Notes under the pieces: generated by a model
What the model was told of the DNA's origin: nothing
Seen by the model: only the letters and a program-made list of their open reading frames with translations
Databases searched by the model: none
Shown here: positions 1-12,369 of the stretch, piece by piece
How the letters are laid out: each line of letters starts with the position of its first letter
Numbering within the stretch: position 1 is the stretch's first letter
Made by a program: the position numbers and the translations under genes
Origin: Fremontodendron californicum
Taxonomy: Eukaryota > Streptophyta > Magnoliopsida > Malvales > Malvaceae
NCBI GenBank assembly: GCA_030761205.1
Contig: JAULJL010000011.1
Span: 11,956,501 to 12,020,500, forward strand
DNA: 64,000 nt
Direction of reading: 5' to 3'

Positions 1-189
1 TTATTTTTAGTTAGTTATGTTTTATATTTTATACTTAGATAATTGTCTAATTTCCTAATTAATTGGATAAATATGTATAAATATTTTATCATATCACAAT
101 TTTACAATGATGAAATCTACTAATAATTATTTTCGAGTCTTAAGGGAGGTATTTCTTAAATGTATCAAGGACATTTTTGTCCTATTATA

Positions 190-1190
190 TAATATATATA
201 TATTTTTTATTTTTATTTTTTTTTAGATTTTTTATTTTATTTTTAAATGATGTATTTAAATGGTTGGTCTGCACGATAATTCATGAGTCGATTTAAAATC
301 CGTATTCGACCTGTTCGAAAAAAGTAATTTTATTAATAATTTTTAGTTTTTTATTTTATTTTTAAATGATGTATTTAAAGAGTTTGAACTACAGATTGAC
401 TCGTGAGTTGATAGGATCAGTACTCGACCCGTACAGTAAAAAAGTTTTAAACAAATTATTTTATTAATTTATTTTTAAATGATGCATTTAAAAGAGTTGG
501 TCCACACGTTGACTCGCGTGTCGATTTAGGATCCGTATTCGACCCGTTCGGGAAAAATAATTAAAAATAATTAATTTTTATTTTTTAGTTTATTTTTAAA
601 CGATGTATTTAAATATGTTGGTCTGCACTCTGCATGTTGACTCGTAGATCAATTTAGGATCCGTACTCGATCTGCAAGAGAGAAAAAGTTAAAATGAGAA
701 ATTTATTTTATTAATTACTTTTATTTTATTTTTAAATGATGTATTTAAAGGGTTGGCTCACATGTTTACTCGCGAGTCGATTTACGATCGTAACTGACCC
801 GCTCGGGAAAAATACAAAAAAAATTATTTTATTAATTATTTTAATTTATTTTTACTTTTTTATTTTATTTTTAAATGACGTTTTTAAAGGGGTTGGTTGG
901 CACATTAACTCGCGAGTCGATTTAAGATCCGTACTAAATCTGCACAGGAAAAAAGTTAAAAAAGAAATTTATTTATTAATTAGTTCTTTTATTTTATTTT
1001 TAGATAATATATTTAGAAGAGTTAGTCCGAACGTTGACTCGCGGATCGATTTAGGATCTATATCTGATCAGCTCAGGAAAAAGTTAAAAAATTATTTTAT
1101 TTTTATTTTAAAATGATGTATTTAAAGGGGTTAGTGCACACTTTGACTCGCAGATCGATTTAGGATCCTACCCGACCCGCTCGAAAGAAA
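190..1190. repeat. Eight-unit degenerate tandem repeat, unit 109-139 bp
   Basis: A unit opening with a form of AAATGATGTATTTAAA recurs at about 245, 364, 477, 598, 734, 873, 1002 and 1111. Each is followed by a GTTGGTCYGCACGTTGACTC-like stretch, then TCGATTTAGGATCCGTACTCGACC, then an A/T-rich spacer. Spacing varies from 109 to 139 bp because the spacer varies, while the GC-richer core is better conserved. The array produces a spurious 126-residue ORF at 736-1116. It resembles a decayed minisatellite or the internal tandem repeat of a transposable element; the family is not recognised. Confidence 0.8.
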
Positions 1191-2535
1191 AAAAAAACGA
1201 ACTTGCTGCTAATCTATGTGAGAAAATTGATCTTATGAGAGAATAAAATACAAACCATAATTTTATTTTTTATTTATTAATTTTTATCTCGTATAAATAA
1301 AAATATACAGTGTACAATAAGGTCAATTTTTTTTTTCTCAAAAATACATATAAATAATATTTAAAAATGCATTTGTATTACGTCATTTATATATAAACAA
1401 TTATCATAAATTTAATTTTCATAATTAACAAAATATAATTATATTAATATTATTGTAATTTAAAAATAAAACATTTAAATATATAATAATTATTTAATAA
1501 AATATAATTTAAAATTAATTTTTTATTATTAATAAATTATAAAATTACAAAAAAAAAAATTAAAAATACCCCAAAGCGAAGTCTTTTTTCAAGTCGACAA
1601 TTGAAAAACGACGGCAAACAATTTTCAATTCACAGTGGTGCACCTAATGGAAAAATTGTAAAGGGGAAACAAATTGATAAAATAAGAAAATGAAAAAACT
1701 GAATATGAAAATTTGTTGTCTTCCACTTTTCATGTGGTTGTCACGTTTATAACAAGAAAAAAACTTTATTTATAATATATGATAAACATAAAAATTTAAT
1801 TTAATTTAATTATAATAAAAATAAAAATAAATTGTTTTTATTTTTTTAATTATAATTAAAAAGGATAATATTCAAAATACATAAAATTTTAAAAGTTAAG
1901 AAAAAAATTTAAAAGATAATTTAAAGTTATAAAATTTAAATAAATAAATTATTTGTGTTATATTTATTATTTTTATTAAATTAATATTTTTAAAAATAAA
2001 ATTATACTTAATTTAAATTCGAATCATTTTTGATAAATTTATTGTGTCATTCAAGTTCACGTCATTTCGAATTTAAATCATTTTTATTTAAATTATTTTA
2101 AATCTGAATTATTTTTAATTTAAATTATTTTCAAGTTCGAATTATTAATTTTCTTTCGTCAAATCATGTTAAATTTGAATGGGTTAAGCATATTTTTTGG
2201 GTTCAGGTTAAATTTGACGGTTTAGTTGTGTCTAATCAATTTTTTTGGCATATGCTGAGAGTCGGACAAAAAAAAACATCATTCCCAACGGAGGAACAAC
2301 TAATATTAGCTATATAGTCTTACTTAGACAAAAGAAAAACAATTGAATGCACAAAATCGATGTAAAATAAATACGTTCTTAAGGTTACTCAAAAAAGGAA
2401 TTAAGCTTAGATAAAACCTAGAGACATACTTCAAAATATTACCAAAATAAAAATAAAAAAAAAAGAAAGAAAATCCTACCAAATGGTATAATAATGGATA
2501 CCTTTGGAATCCTAACTCAAGTATTACCTAACGAG
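1191..2535. other. AT-rich intergenic DNA, no gene seen
   Basis: This stretch is very AT-rich, with poly-A/T runs and no ORF with a recognisable protein. I see no transposon ends with target duplications here. Confidence 0.5.
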
Positions 2536-3084
2536 TAGAACTGTTCAAAAGTCGGGGTACCCGTCCAAACACGAAGGTTCGCTTATATCTTGGTGGGCTT
2601 GGACAAAAATATTAGGTCCGAAATATGGGTTTGGACAAAAAAATGAGGCTTATTTAAAACATGAGCCAAGCTTTGGCTCCAACTATCAAGTTCCGAGCCC
2701 GGTCCGACCCGTTTTTTATTTATATAATATATTATTTTTATATTTTATATATTATGTAATTTATATCATATAAAATATATACAATGTTATAATATAAACA
2801 TTTAAAAATATGTTAAGTTATCAATGTTTTAGAATTTAAAAAAAAAAGTGATAAAATTACTAAAAATTAAATAATAATAAAAAAAATTGTTTAAATTTTT
2901 TTAGAAAAAAAAATGCGCAGGCCTAAACAGGTTTGGACTACCCATTTACAAATATGGGCTGGCTTGGACAGAATTTGAGACCCATATTTCGGGCCGGGCC
3001 GGGCTTGGACAAGTATATATGGTGTTGATACCATACCTAAACCTAAACCTAATCCAAACCCGACCCAACTTATGAACACCTCTA
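2536..3084. mobile_element. hAT-like MITE (549 bp)
   Basis: The left end reads TAGAACTGTTCAAAAG and the inverted right end reads TAGAGGTGTTCATAAG, an imperfect terminal inverted repeat starting TAGA as in many plant hAT MITEs. The 8-bp flanks CTAACGAG and CTCGCGAG match at 6 of 8 positions, consistent with an old target duplication. There is no transposase. A segment near 2925-3035 recurs inside the hAT element at 30969-32312. Confidence 0.6.
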
Positions 3085-3421
3085 CTCGCGAGCTTGAATT
3101 GAGGTTAAGCATGATTAAAACTTTTAGCAAAAAAAAAAAGCATGATTAAAACTAACCTAATTTATGGAATGTACATCAAAATCAGTACTAACAGATAAAA
3201 TTTACCTTACAAAGACCATTAGCAATCCTTAATTTATCAACAAAAAAAAAATGGTAAAAGACAAATCACAGCTAATCAAGTTGGGCATATTATAAATTTG
3301 TTTCATACTAAAAAACTAAAGGTTTTTGGTGTAATCACTTAGCAAATCATCCTCATTCCTCATACATATAAATCCAAAACAGAATGAATGCAGTATATAT
3401 AATTATAAAACAGCTTCTTAC

Positions 3422-3687
3422 TAGACCAGATTGGATTACTCGTCTGATCCAACAAATTCAGTTCGAATTAGACTCAATCTAAAATATAATTTTTATAATT
3501 TAGACCGGTCCGATCCAAATTATTATTTAATCAATAAAAAATTATTTAAATTTAATTATAAAAATATAAAAATATTAATTTTAAAATTATTTTTAATATT
3601 TTAATATATTCTAAACAATAAAACGAATTTTCGAATCAAACTCGGACTAAACCTAACTCAACCCGATCAAACCTATAGACACCTCTA
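3422..3687. mobile_element. Short hAT-like MITE (266 bp)
   Basis: The right end reads ...ATAGACACCTCTA, whose inverse TAGAGGTGTCTAT is a typical hAT MITE end; the left end TAGACCAGATTGG is a weaker match. Flanks CTTCTTAC and CTTCTCTC agree at 6 of 8 positions. No coding capacity. Confidence 0.4.
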
Positions 3688-5643
3688 CTTCTCTCCTATC
3701 TTATTCTTAGTTCTTGTTCCTCAACTGGAGGAACTCTAATATAATATAATTAAATTAAATTAATTATAAATATATATATATATATAAATTAAGAGGGTTT
3801 TTTTTTTTTGGCTGCTTTCTTAAAATAAGAGGGTTTTATTGAAGAAAATAACTGAAAAAAGAAAGAAAGATGGAATGAGAAGTTTATATAATACTGAGAA
3901 AGTGATAAAGTATATAATATAAATTTAATTTTAAAATGTGAGTAAAGGTAACTTTTATATTGCTGTCGAGCGTGGGCAGTCTCTCCTCCATCCTTACTGA
4001 AGGAGAGGAATCAAATACCTTTTTGTCACTCTATCTTTACGCCGGTTATTGGTCAAGGCATTTGCAGGGAATTATCAAATGCACAGCTTTATTTCAAAGG
4101 AAAATAGGAAGTGACTAGTGAGCTTAGTGACTGATATGACTAGCTGGGTTTTTACGGCTCCATATATGCTTGATTTTGATTAATGTGCATCTAAAAGTCT
4201 TCAAATTATTTTTGATTGTCGTTCATGCGGGGTTAGTAAACCACTTAATCATCATCAATCATAGGTTACAAGCGAAAAGAATTGAAATTTATGTGGGAGT
4301 GTTTCATTGGTCATTGCAGAAATTATCATTTCACGAAAACATAAGAACTTATAAATAACACAACCTTCCCTAAAGCAATCATTATATTCAATTCAAAAAT
4401 GAAAATGAAAATGACGGTGTAAATTGAATTGCTTTTTCTTTAGTTGCATTTGGTTGTGATGATTGGACACTCCTTTTTTAACCCTTTAAATTTGTTGAAG
4501 ATGATCCTACATTTTGGTTTATTTGTTAACATTAAAAAACACCAAACATTGCGCATTATCAAATTTTTAAAATGTTAATTCTTTCACAACAAAAAAAGTT
4601 ACTTTACATTTTCTGTGTTGAGTTTGTACAACTTTGCCTGTTGTTTCTTGTTTGACCATACCAACTACATTTTATTTTCAAACCCTTTTTGCCATCTTTT
4701 CCAATTTTCATTTTTTTTTATCTCATCCTTATCTTTGGCTCTTTCCTTTTTAGGTCTGTTTGACATTACTTTGAAATATGGAGGTTGAATTACGTCTTTA
4801 TTCTTTGGCTAAAACTTTTTCCCCTCACAGTTGCAACACATGGTTGTAAGCAATAAGATATTTCTCCTTATTGTACAATCAAAAACATATTCTCCTTACT
4901 TAAGAGTTTGTAAGCATACATATATCCTAAAAAACACAGCTTCTTTTCTTCACTTTTACGGACTTGTATTTAGACCGTAGCTCCAAGATTACTATGCATC
5001 AACTCATGAGCATATCCCCGTAAAGTAGCACACTTATTTACATAGACCCTTTGTTTCTCTCGAAATAATGCTCTTTTAACTCTTTGACACATGTTATAAT
5101 TGTTGGATTCGGTACATGCTCAGAAAATAAGCAAGGATAAGTAGAAAATATTAGACATCAGAGATGTGTAATAGAAAAACATAATATCTTAAACAAAAAA
5201 CTAACTGAATCCTCCAATGATCATACTTATAACATTTAATGTGATTAAAACAATAGATAAAAGCATACATGTGTTCAAAGAACATATCTACTTAAGATAT
5301 TGTAATCTCAAGTGAATTCCACAAGTTGTCCAAAAACTTGATCACAAAGTAGCCTTGTCAAAAATCACCAAAACCTCCCAAGTGTTTAGGCCTCTAATGG
5401 TAATCAACACAACCACTAGTTTAGATCTTCTCAAGGTAGAAAACACTCTTGTGCTAGTAAGATGACAACTTGTCCAAAACAAAAGCTTCCATCTTGGCCG
5501 CATGCTTCTTGGAGAACACTTCACTCTTTTTATTAGTAGTATGCGGCTAGGGTGAATAAAATCTAAGATGGGGTTGTTTTCTCTCTTGTGGCTGAATGCT
5601 CGGAGAAAAATTATCTTTGTCTTTTCTCTAAAAGGTAGCTTAG
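3688..5643. other. Intergenic DNA, no supported gene
   Basis: There are short ORFs only, none resembling a known protein family. Around 3790-3835 a stretch containing AAGAGGGTTTT is locally duplicated. No terminal inverted repeats with target duplications were found. Confidence 0.4.
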
Positions 5644-5750
5644 CCAACAAGCTCTTGGCTGAGTGGCCAAGAGTCTTGGGGGCATGAAGTCTTGGGTTCA
5701 AACCCAAGCAACCCCTCCCCTTACCCAATTATCAAAAAAAAAAAAAAAAA
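5644..5750 (+). mobile_element. tRNA-derived SINE with poly-A tail and perfect target duplication
   Basis: The body carries a Pol III box-A-like element (TGGCTGAGTGGCC) and a box-B-like element (GGGTTCAAACCC) at tRNA-like spacing, then about 50 unrelated bases and a 17-bp A tail. The 9-bp sequence GTAGCTTAG flanks it exactly, at 5635-5643 and 5751-5759, the signature of LINE-machinery retroposition. At about 107 bp it is very short for a plant SINE, so it could be a retroposed tRNA-like transcript rather than a standard family member. It is read in the + direction. A 128-residue ORF on the opposite strand is a by-product. Confidence 0.75.
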
Positions 5751-5759
5751 GTAGCTTAG

Positions 5760-6445
5760 GTTGAGAGAAAACAAGTAAGCTTCTCAAGAATTAACTTGGT
5801 TATTAACCTTACATAGGGTGTGCGGCATAGCAAGGGCATAAATACCCATTCTTGGATTTTATTAAATCTTATTTTTGCCCCATTGATTTAATTAAACACT
5901 TTAATTAAATCCATTATTCTATTATACTTTTTGTCCAATTAAGTCCTACTTAATGGAATATCAATTTTAATCCGGCAGTGTGATTTAATGTGTATCACTC
6001 ATTAAATTTCTAACGTGTTGGCAATTAAAGAATATATGCTCAATTTAGGACCAAATCTATTAGCACATGAGTGGATTAGGGTTAAACTTTTTATTTTAGT
6101 TTATTAAGGGTTCAACATTTTCGAGTTGTACAAATAAAGATTTATGATTGTGTTTGACGAACACGCGCCAAATAATAAAAAAATGTTGAAACATAATTGT
6201 TTTGCATATCTAGCACTAAAAAACACAAAATAATTCTAAAAAATAAAATTCAAATAAATAAATAAAAAATCTCTAATTTTGATATTTAACTCAAATACCT
6301 AATTCAATAAACCCTAATCTTCAAATCCATTCCCATTTCCATAAAAAAAAAAAAAAAAACTCAAAACACATCTTCATAAAATCGAAATTCATTCTCATTT
6401 TGTGTTTGTCAATCATTGTTCACCAAAAAATCCAACATCAAATTA
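5760..6445. other. Intergenic DNA, nothing recognised
   Basis: AT-rich sequence with an A-rich tract near 6343-6359. No gene or element ends are supported. Confidence 0.4.
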
Positions 6446-6940
6446 CTAATAATTCTCAAATGAACGTTTTGTCTCTGTAACTGTATCAACTATCGCACAT
6501 TGCTGCTTTACTAGAGAAAGAACCACCGCATTTTCTATTTGGACGATTTGTTTGTCCATTGTGGTCTCCTTAGTGAGAGGAATGGTGGTGGAGACGGTAG
6601 ATGTGGATATACTCCGGTGAGAGTTGATGTACTCATTACAGACAATGCTGGTGGTTAGTTTTTGAGTCAATTTTTTGATAGACAAAACATTAACAACAAC
6701 GATGATGATGTATATAACACGAAAGTGAAGAGAGGCTTGTTAAAAGTGGAGACGAAATGGTGTCGAAAATTTCCAGCAACCTCGATTGTGTCAGGAATCA
6801 AAGTAGGGAACCAAGATCATAACAGCAAAAACAAAACCAACAAAAACCCAATTAAGCGTAGAACTGATCCTCAACTTCCTCTCCATGTCGTATCTCCATA
6901 GAGCATTTCTCTATCTTAACTTTGTCAAATTCAAAGGAAT
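6446..6940 (-). pseudogene. Possible degenerate small membrane-protein gene remnant, unrecognised
   Basis: Base composition rises here and the minus strand reads as fragments in alternating frames. From about 6888 one frame starts MERKLRISSTLNWV followed by a hydrophobic run (GFVFAVMILV). After a stop, another frame gives VSTFNKPLFTF with a second hydrophobic stretch, and the frame at 6446-6685 gives a Ser/Thr-rich tail ending in ETKRSFENY. Two predicted membrane-like segments broken by frameshifts suggest a dead gene rather than noise, but I cannot name the family. The nested LTR at 6961-17320 lies just upstream on this strand and would have separated any promoter from it. Confidence 0.3.
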
Positions 6941-7439
6941 TCATGCTTGGTTAACAAGACTATAGACACCCAATTTTGTCTGGATCATTTAAAACCAATT
7001 TTGATTTGTCCGCTGCTCGAGTTTGATATTTTGTAGAAGTCACAGTAGCGATTTTAGATTTTTTAAAATGTTTTAAATTATATATCTTTCTTTAGCTTTA
7101 ATTATTCAAATAAAATCAGACCGTAAAATTACCAACTTTAAAAATTCAATTTAAACTCGAAGTGAAAAAGTTTAATCTTGAGCATTAAAGTTAACCCCTT
7201 TAGATTTTTTTAATAAAAATCTTAATTAAAAATATTTGAAAATTTTGGTAAAAATAAATAAAGGATGGAAGGGTAACTTAAACATTATCCTTATTTCTTT
7301 TCTTTAGTTTAATTTAGACCATTTATTTTCTTAAATCTAAAGATCAATAAAATGATTAAAAAAATTTTTTTTTTAAGGGAATAGTTGTGAGCCCTTAGAT
7401 CACATGATCCAAGGGTCCACATCTAGGTTATTGACGGGT

Positions 7440-7447
7440 TATAAAAG
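7440..7447 (+). promoter_or_regulatory. TATA box of the solo LTR
   Basis: TATAAAAG lies about 480 bp into the LTR and is followed by a purine-rich leader, the expected position of the U3/R boundary promoter. Confidence 0.5.
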
Positions 7448-7623
7448 AGGGGGCTAAACAAAATAAAGAAAAAGGAGTCGGGGATTTGGAGAAAGAAGCT
7501 GGCGGCTAAAAGGATTAAAGGAAAAAAAGGGGATATTTTATTCTTGGGGGGAAGGCAGTTGGCGGCTAAAGAAGGCTAGGAAGGAAATTAATTAAAAAAA
7601 ATGAAGAAAGGGAGCATTCTAGG

Positions 7624-8160
7624 TAGAGCTAGCAAAGCAGATCCGAATCTGAGAACCCTCCCAAGCCGATTCGAGACCTAATCCGATCCGAATTGATTAA
7701 AAAGGTCAAAGGCTTGACTTCGAAAAAATCCGAACCCGAGAAAACTCGAATCCGAAAAAGCTCAAACCCGTAAAAGCCAAAATTCGCTACGATCCGATCC
7801 GAAACCCGTAAAAAATGGAATTTTTAACCGAAAAAACCCGAACTATAATTATATGATTTTATTTAAAAAATAAATAAATGATAAAAAAATTTAAAATAAA
7901 AAATTTTATTTATGAAAATTTTATTTATAATAATTAATACTTATATAATAATGTATTATCAATAAAAATAATTAATAGTGAATCTTTAAATTGGATTATA
8001 AAATAAAATTAATTTGAAATACATTAAATATACAATTAGATCTAATGTTTTGTAGGATAAACTGGATCACTCTTTAAAGTTTATTATCATAATTATATAT
8101 CTTAAGTTTATTTCATATATATATATATACATAAAAAAAAAAAAAACATAAGAAAACACG

Positions 8161-8195
<35 letters not shown>

Positions 8196-10254
8196 AGCCT
8201 TACTTCACTCATGTGAGCGTTTTTTATGTCTTGCGCCTTATACAAATATAAGAGTTCTAGGGTCTAGAGTGCACCTTGCGTCCTTGACAACACTGATCAA
8301 AATAATTTAATATAAACTAGTTTGTACACGTCATAGTATCCTAAAATTTCTAACTATTACGGGCTAAGATAAATAATTGACCAATTATTCATATTAAATA
8401 TTTTTGGTGAATGATAATCGATACTCTTTTTAATAATGTCTGATATTCAATATTATAATTGATAATTATTATTCGATTATATGATTAATTGATTAGATCT
8501 AATGTTAAATTCAAAATGATCAAATATTAAAATTATATCAATTACTATATAAATAAGCTTTCACATATCAAGATTTTATAAAAATTTAAGTATTAATTAT
8601 TAAGGTTAAACCAATTAATTAGTGCTCTTTTAATGTCTACATTCAACATTTAATTGAACATTTGAAAATTAGATCTAATGTTATTATGTTAGTATTTATA
8701 ATGTTACTAAGGTTAAACCAATTAGTGTATACAATTAGATCTAATGTTATTATGTTAGTATTTATAACTATGTCTGAATAAGAAATATAAATATAAAAAT
8801 AAATTCTTGAAAATTTAAAATATTATTAAAAAAATTATAATACAATGACTAAAAACTTAATAAAGAAAAAAATTAAAAATAAAAATTTATTGGATTAAGT
8901 GACTAAGAGCCCAATGAGTTAATGGGTTAAGAGAAAAAAAAAACCATTTATATAAATATTTAGTGAATTTTATTTATAACTTCTTTCCATCTAATGATGT
9001 TTTTCAAAATGTAGCCAAATGATTTTTAACTTTTATTTTTTTAATGTCACTTTATATTTATTTTAATTCATAAAACAAAACAAAAAAATCTTATATAATC
9101 ATTAATTATATTATATTATATTCAATATCAAATATCATATATCATATATTAAAATTATATCAATACTATCTAAATTAGCTTTCTAAGTATTAATTATTAA
9201 AATTAAATCAATTAATTGGTATTCTTTTAGTGTCTACTATTCACTATTTTAATTAAACATTTGGTCAATTAGTGTATACAATTAGATTTAATATTCTTAT
9301 GTTAGTATTTATAATTATGTCCAAACAAAAAAATAAATATAAATATAAGAACAAATTCTTGAAAATTTAAAATCCTCTTAAAAAATTATAATACAATAAC
9401 TAAAAAACCTAATAAAGCAAAATAAAAATTTGTTGGACTAAGTGACTATAAGAGTCTAATGAGTTATTGGATTAAGAGTAAAAGTCATTTATGTAAATGT
9501 TTAGAGGGCTTTATTTATAACTTGTATCTTTCTACTGATATTTTTTTACATGCAGCCCAATGATTTTTTACTTTTACTTTTTTAGTGTTACTTTATATTT
9601 AATTTAACTCACTTGTAAAACAAAAAAAAAAATCTTATATAATCATTAATTATATCTATATTCAATATTAAATATCATAAAATTTTAAAAATATAAGTAT
9701 ATAACAATTGCAAAATAATAAGAAGTATCAAAATATACAAATTCTTTTTTATTCATACTATAAGTAAATATATCGAACTTATATATTTAGCTTTTATTTG
9801 AACTTTTAGACTAAAATTTTCAAATATAAAATATTAATACTCAATTTATAAATAAAATTATTATATAATTTATATTTATATAAATATAAATATTTATTAA
9901 TTTTAATTTAGTATTTTTGTAAGTGAAATTAATTATTATATTCGAAATTTTAAAAAAATTTATACCTTAAAAAAATTCCAAAATTATTGAATCCATCTAG
10001 GCCGGCCGAACTCAAACAGATCTGAATTTTAAATAACCCGAACCCTAAAAAGCCCGTATCCAAAATTGCCCGAGCCCGAGATAGTCCGAACTTGAAATTA
10101 TCCGAACCCGAAAAAGCCCGAATCCGAAGTTATCCGTATCCAAAAAATTCGAACCCGAGATGATCAGAATCCGAAATAACCCGAACCCGAAATAACCCGA
10201 ATCCGATGACAGCCCGATCCGAACCTGCCCAAACCGGCCCGTTTGCCACCTCTA
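7624..10254. mobile_element. Non-autonomous hAT element (2.63 kb) nested in the solo LTR
   Basis: Ends are TAGAGCTAGCAAA and the inverse of TTTGCCACCTCTA, an imperfect 13-bp terminal inverted repeat, flanked by a perfect 8-bp duplication ATTCTAGG (7616-7623 and 10255-10262). The subterminal regions are full of short CCGAACCCGAA-type repeats; the interior is AT-rich with a (TA)n run at about 8164-8193 and internal near-duplications (8630-8770 and 9180-9310). There is no transposase, so mobility required an autonomous hAT elsewhere. The right subterminal sequence, inverted, resembles the left ends of the hAT elements at 12378 and 30969. Confidence 0.8.
8164..8193. repeat. (TA)n microsatellite
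   Basis: About 15 perfect TA dinucleotides within the hAT element. Confidence 0.8.
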
Positions 10255-10262
10255 ATTCTAGG

Positions 10263-12369
10263 CATTCGGCTTTGAGGAGAGAAGAGAAGGACAAAAGGTT
10301 TTCTTTTAGCTCGATCGAAGAATAGGCATTTTGGGAGGATTCTCTGGGTTGAGAGAGGGAGCTCGATAAAAAGAAAGGGAGCATCGAAGGTAATTTCTTT
10401 TACTTCATGGTCATGCATTTTCTTTTAAAATTGTATTTTTTTTTTCTTTCTTTGGATTCTTTGAATGATCAGTATTGGTGAAAGTTAAAAAAAAAATGGT
10501 TTTTAAGTGCGAAAATAAAAAGGAAAGAATACTTGAATGCCCATATTTTGCTTCTTTATTTACCTCTGCTATGTGATACCTCTATTAGGGTCTATGTTGT
10601 TTTATCATGGATAAGAGAAGATAGTGCTCCTGTTTTGGGTTCTGGATGATTTTCGTTTTATGTTCTTTTTATTTTATTTATTCCATTGTCTTTTATGTTG
10701 AGTGGCTTTTGGTGATGAGCTGAAACTCTAGTTAGTTGACTGTTAGTGTTGATAATTTGTTGAAACCTGTTTTGGATTTAAAATTCATATTTGTTTTGGT
10801 CATTTTATCTTTTGATATAAAATACGATAGTTTGGACTGGGGGTTGGCTGCTAGCAATGTTTGAAGCAGGGGCCATAGGCAGCAGTATCTTAGTGTTTTG
10901 CCTTTCTTAATAATGGTGGATTTTATTTTTGGGCTCATGGTTTTTCAAGGGAGGCTAGCTAGATCACGACACTTTGAGAGGAAAAAGGTTACGGTTTTTG
11001 GGAAATTGTAGGAGAGAGAGGTCCATTCCCATAATCAATGTAGTATCTTTTACTAATTGGAGATTTTAGAGATGCTCTATTTCTATCAAGGAATTCATTC
11101 CTCCAAGCCACATGCCACGTTAAAATCTTGTTGCCATGCATGTTGACACCTTGTTTTCTTGCCACCATGACACTTTGCTTACACATAGTCAGATCATGAT
11201 TTCCCAAATTCCAAGTTATTCATTCTAGCCATACGCATGTTTTCTTTCTTTGTAGCAAGAAACCGTACAAAGTCTTTCATGTGCCACTTGTCTGCTTGTA
11301 TTCAAGAATTTTCTTTGATGTGTTGGATATGGTATATTGTGGTCCATGCTTCTTGATGTCTATGTTATCTTTTTTTGAAAACAAAGATGGTTATGAGCTT
11401 GAGGGTCCTGGGTCGTTTCGGTTTTAGGTGATGGTTGAGTTGGATTAACAATTCATGAGGCCAACTTTGAGCCAACCACTTTGTTACCCGAAAATAGTTT
11501 TCGAAAAACGCTTTCAGTAATTCTTGGTTCGGATTAAGCAATAGTCCGTAACCAAAATTATTTTGTGTTCTTATGATGTACCAGATATATTAAATTCATT
11601 TATGGGTTGGTTAATATGATTACAAGCCAAATTTTCCACTTCGCCCTGTTGTCACCCGAAAATAGTTTTGGAAACACGCTCCCACTAATTCTTGGTTCAG
11701 ATTAAGCAATAGTCCGTAACCAAGATTCTATTGTGTTCTTATAATATATCGGATATATTAAATTCATTTTTGGGTTGGACAATATGATTACGGGCCAAAT
11801 TTTCCCACTTCGACCTGTTGTCACTAAAAACAATTTTTTCAAAGACCTCCCGGGGAATTCTCGAATCGGATTAAGTAATAGTCCATAACCAAGTCCGTTT
11901 TTTGTTCTCATGATATACTAGGACATATCAAACTCTTTTAGATCGGATTACATGATTACGGTCTCAAGTTTCCTAACCAACCTTTGTTATCTCAAAAACG
12001 TTTTTAGGTAAAAAAAAAAAAAATCACACTTCTTAAGACCTCAGGGCACTTTTTCCTCAAGACCTCCGGGCACCATTTTTAAAACCTCCGGGACAAAAAC
12101 GTGTTTTCTCGGTTTCATAAACATTTTGCAAGAATTATTTCTTAATCTTTGTCGAGTTTTCCGGGAAGGTTAGGAAATTCTTCAATGCACGTGTTTGTGG
12201 AATCGTAAAATGTGGTTTTCGTTCTACAAGGAATTATGTAAGTGTTAGGTGAAAGAATTATTTTTCCAGATTTGCCGGTGAGTTCGGTAAATTTTTCTGA
12301 CGCATGCCATTTATGTAATTAAATAAAAAATACATGAAAATGATTTTCAAATTTTTATTATTTGTTCAT
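10263..12369 (+). other. Internal part of the Tat-like solo LTR between its two hAT insertions
   Basis: This is LTR sequence, not coding. It holds a leader-like purine-rich stretch at about 10265-10400 and the 168-bp tandem repeat. Short ORFs here have no family resemblance. Confidence 0.6.
11483..11990 (+). repeat. Three-copy ~168-bp tandem repeat inside the LTR
   Basis: Units start GTTACCCGAAAATAG / GTCACCCGAAAATAG / GTCACTAAAAACAA. The marker ATTCTTGGTTCGGATTAAGC occurs at about 11520, 11688 and 11857, giving periods of 168 and 169 bp. Copies 1 and 2 are closest; copy 3 is more diverged and a partial fourth begins near 11986. Confidence 0.85.

Noticed and set aside
5342..5728. 128-residue minus-strand ORF
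   Set aside because: It overlaps the SINE on the opposite strand, has no recognisable domain and its start lies inside the SINE body.
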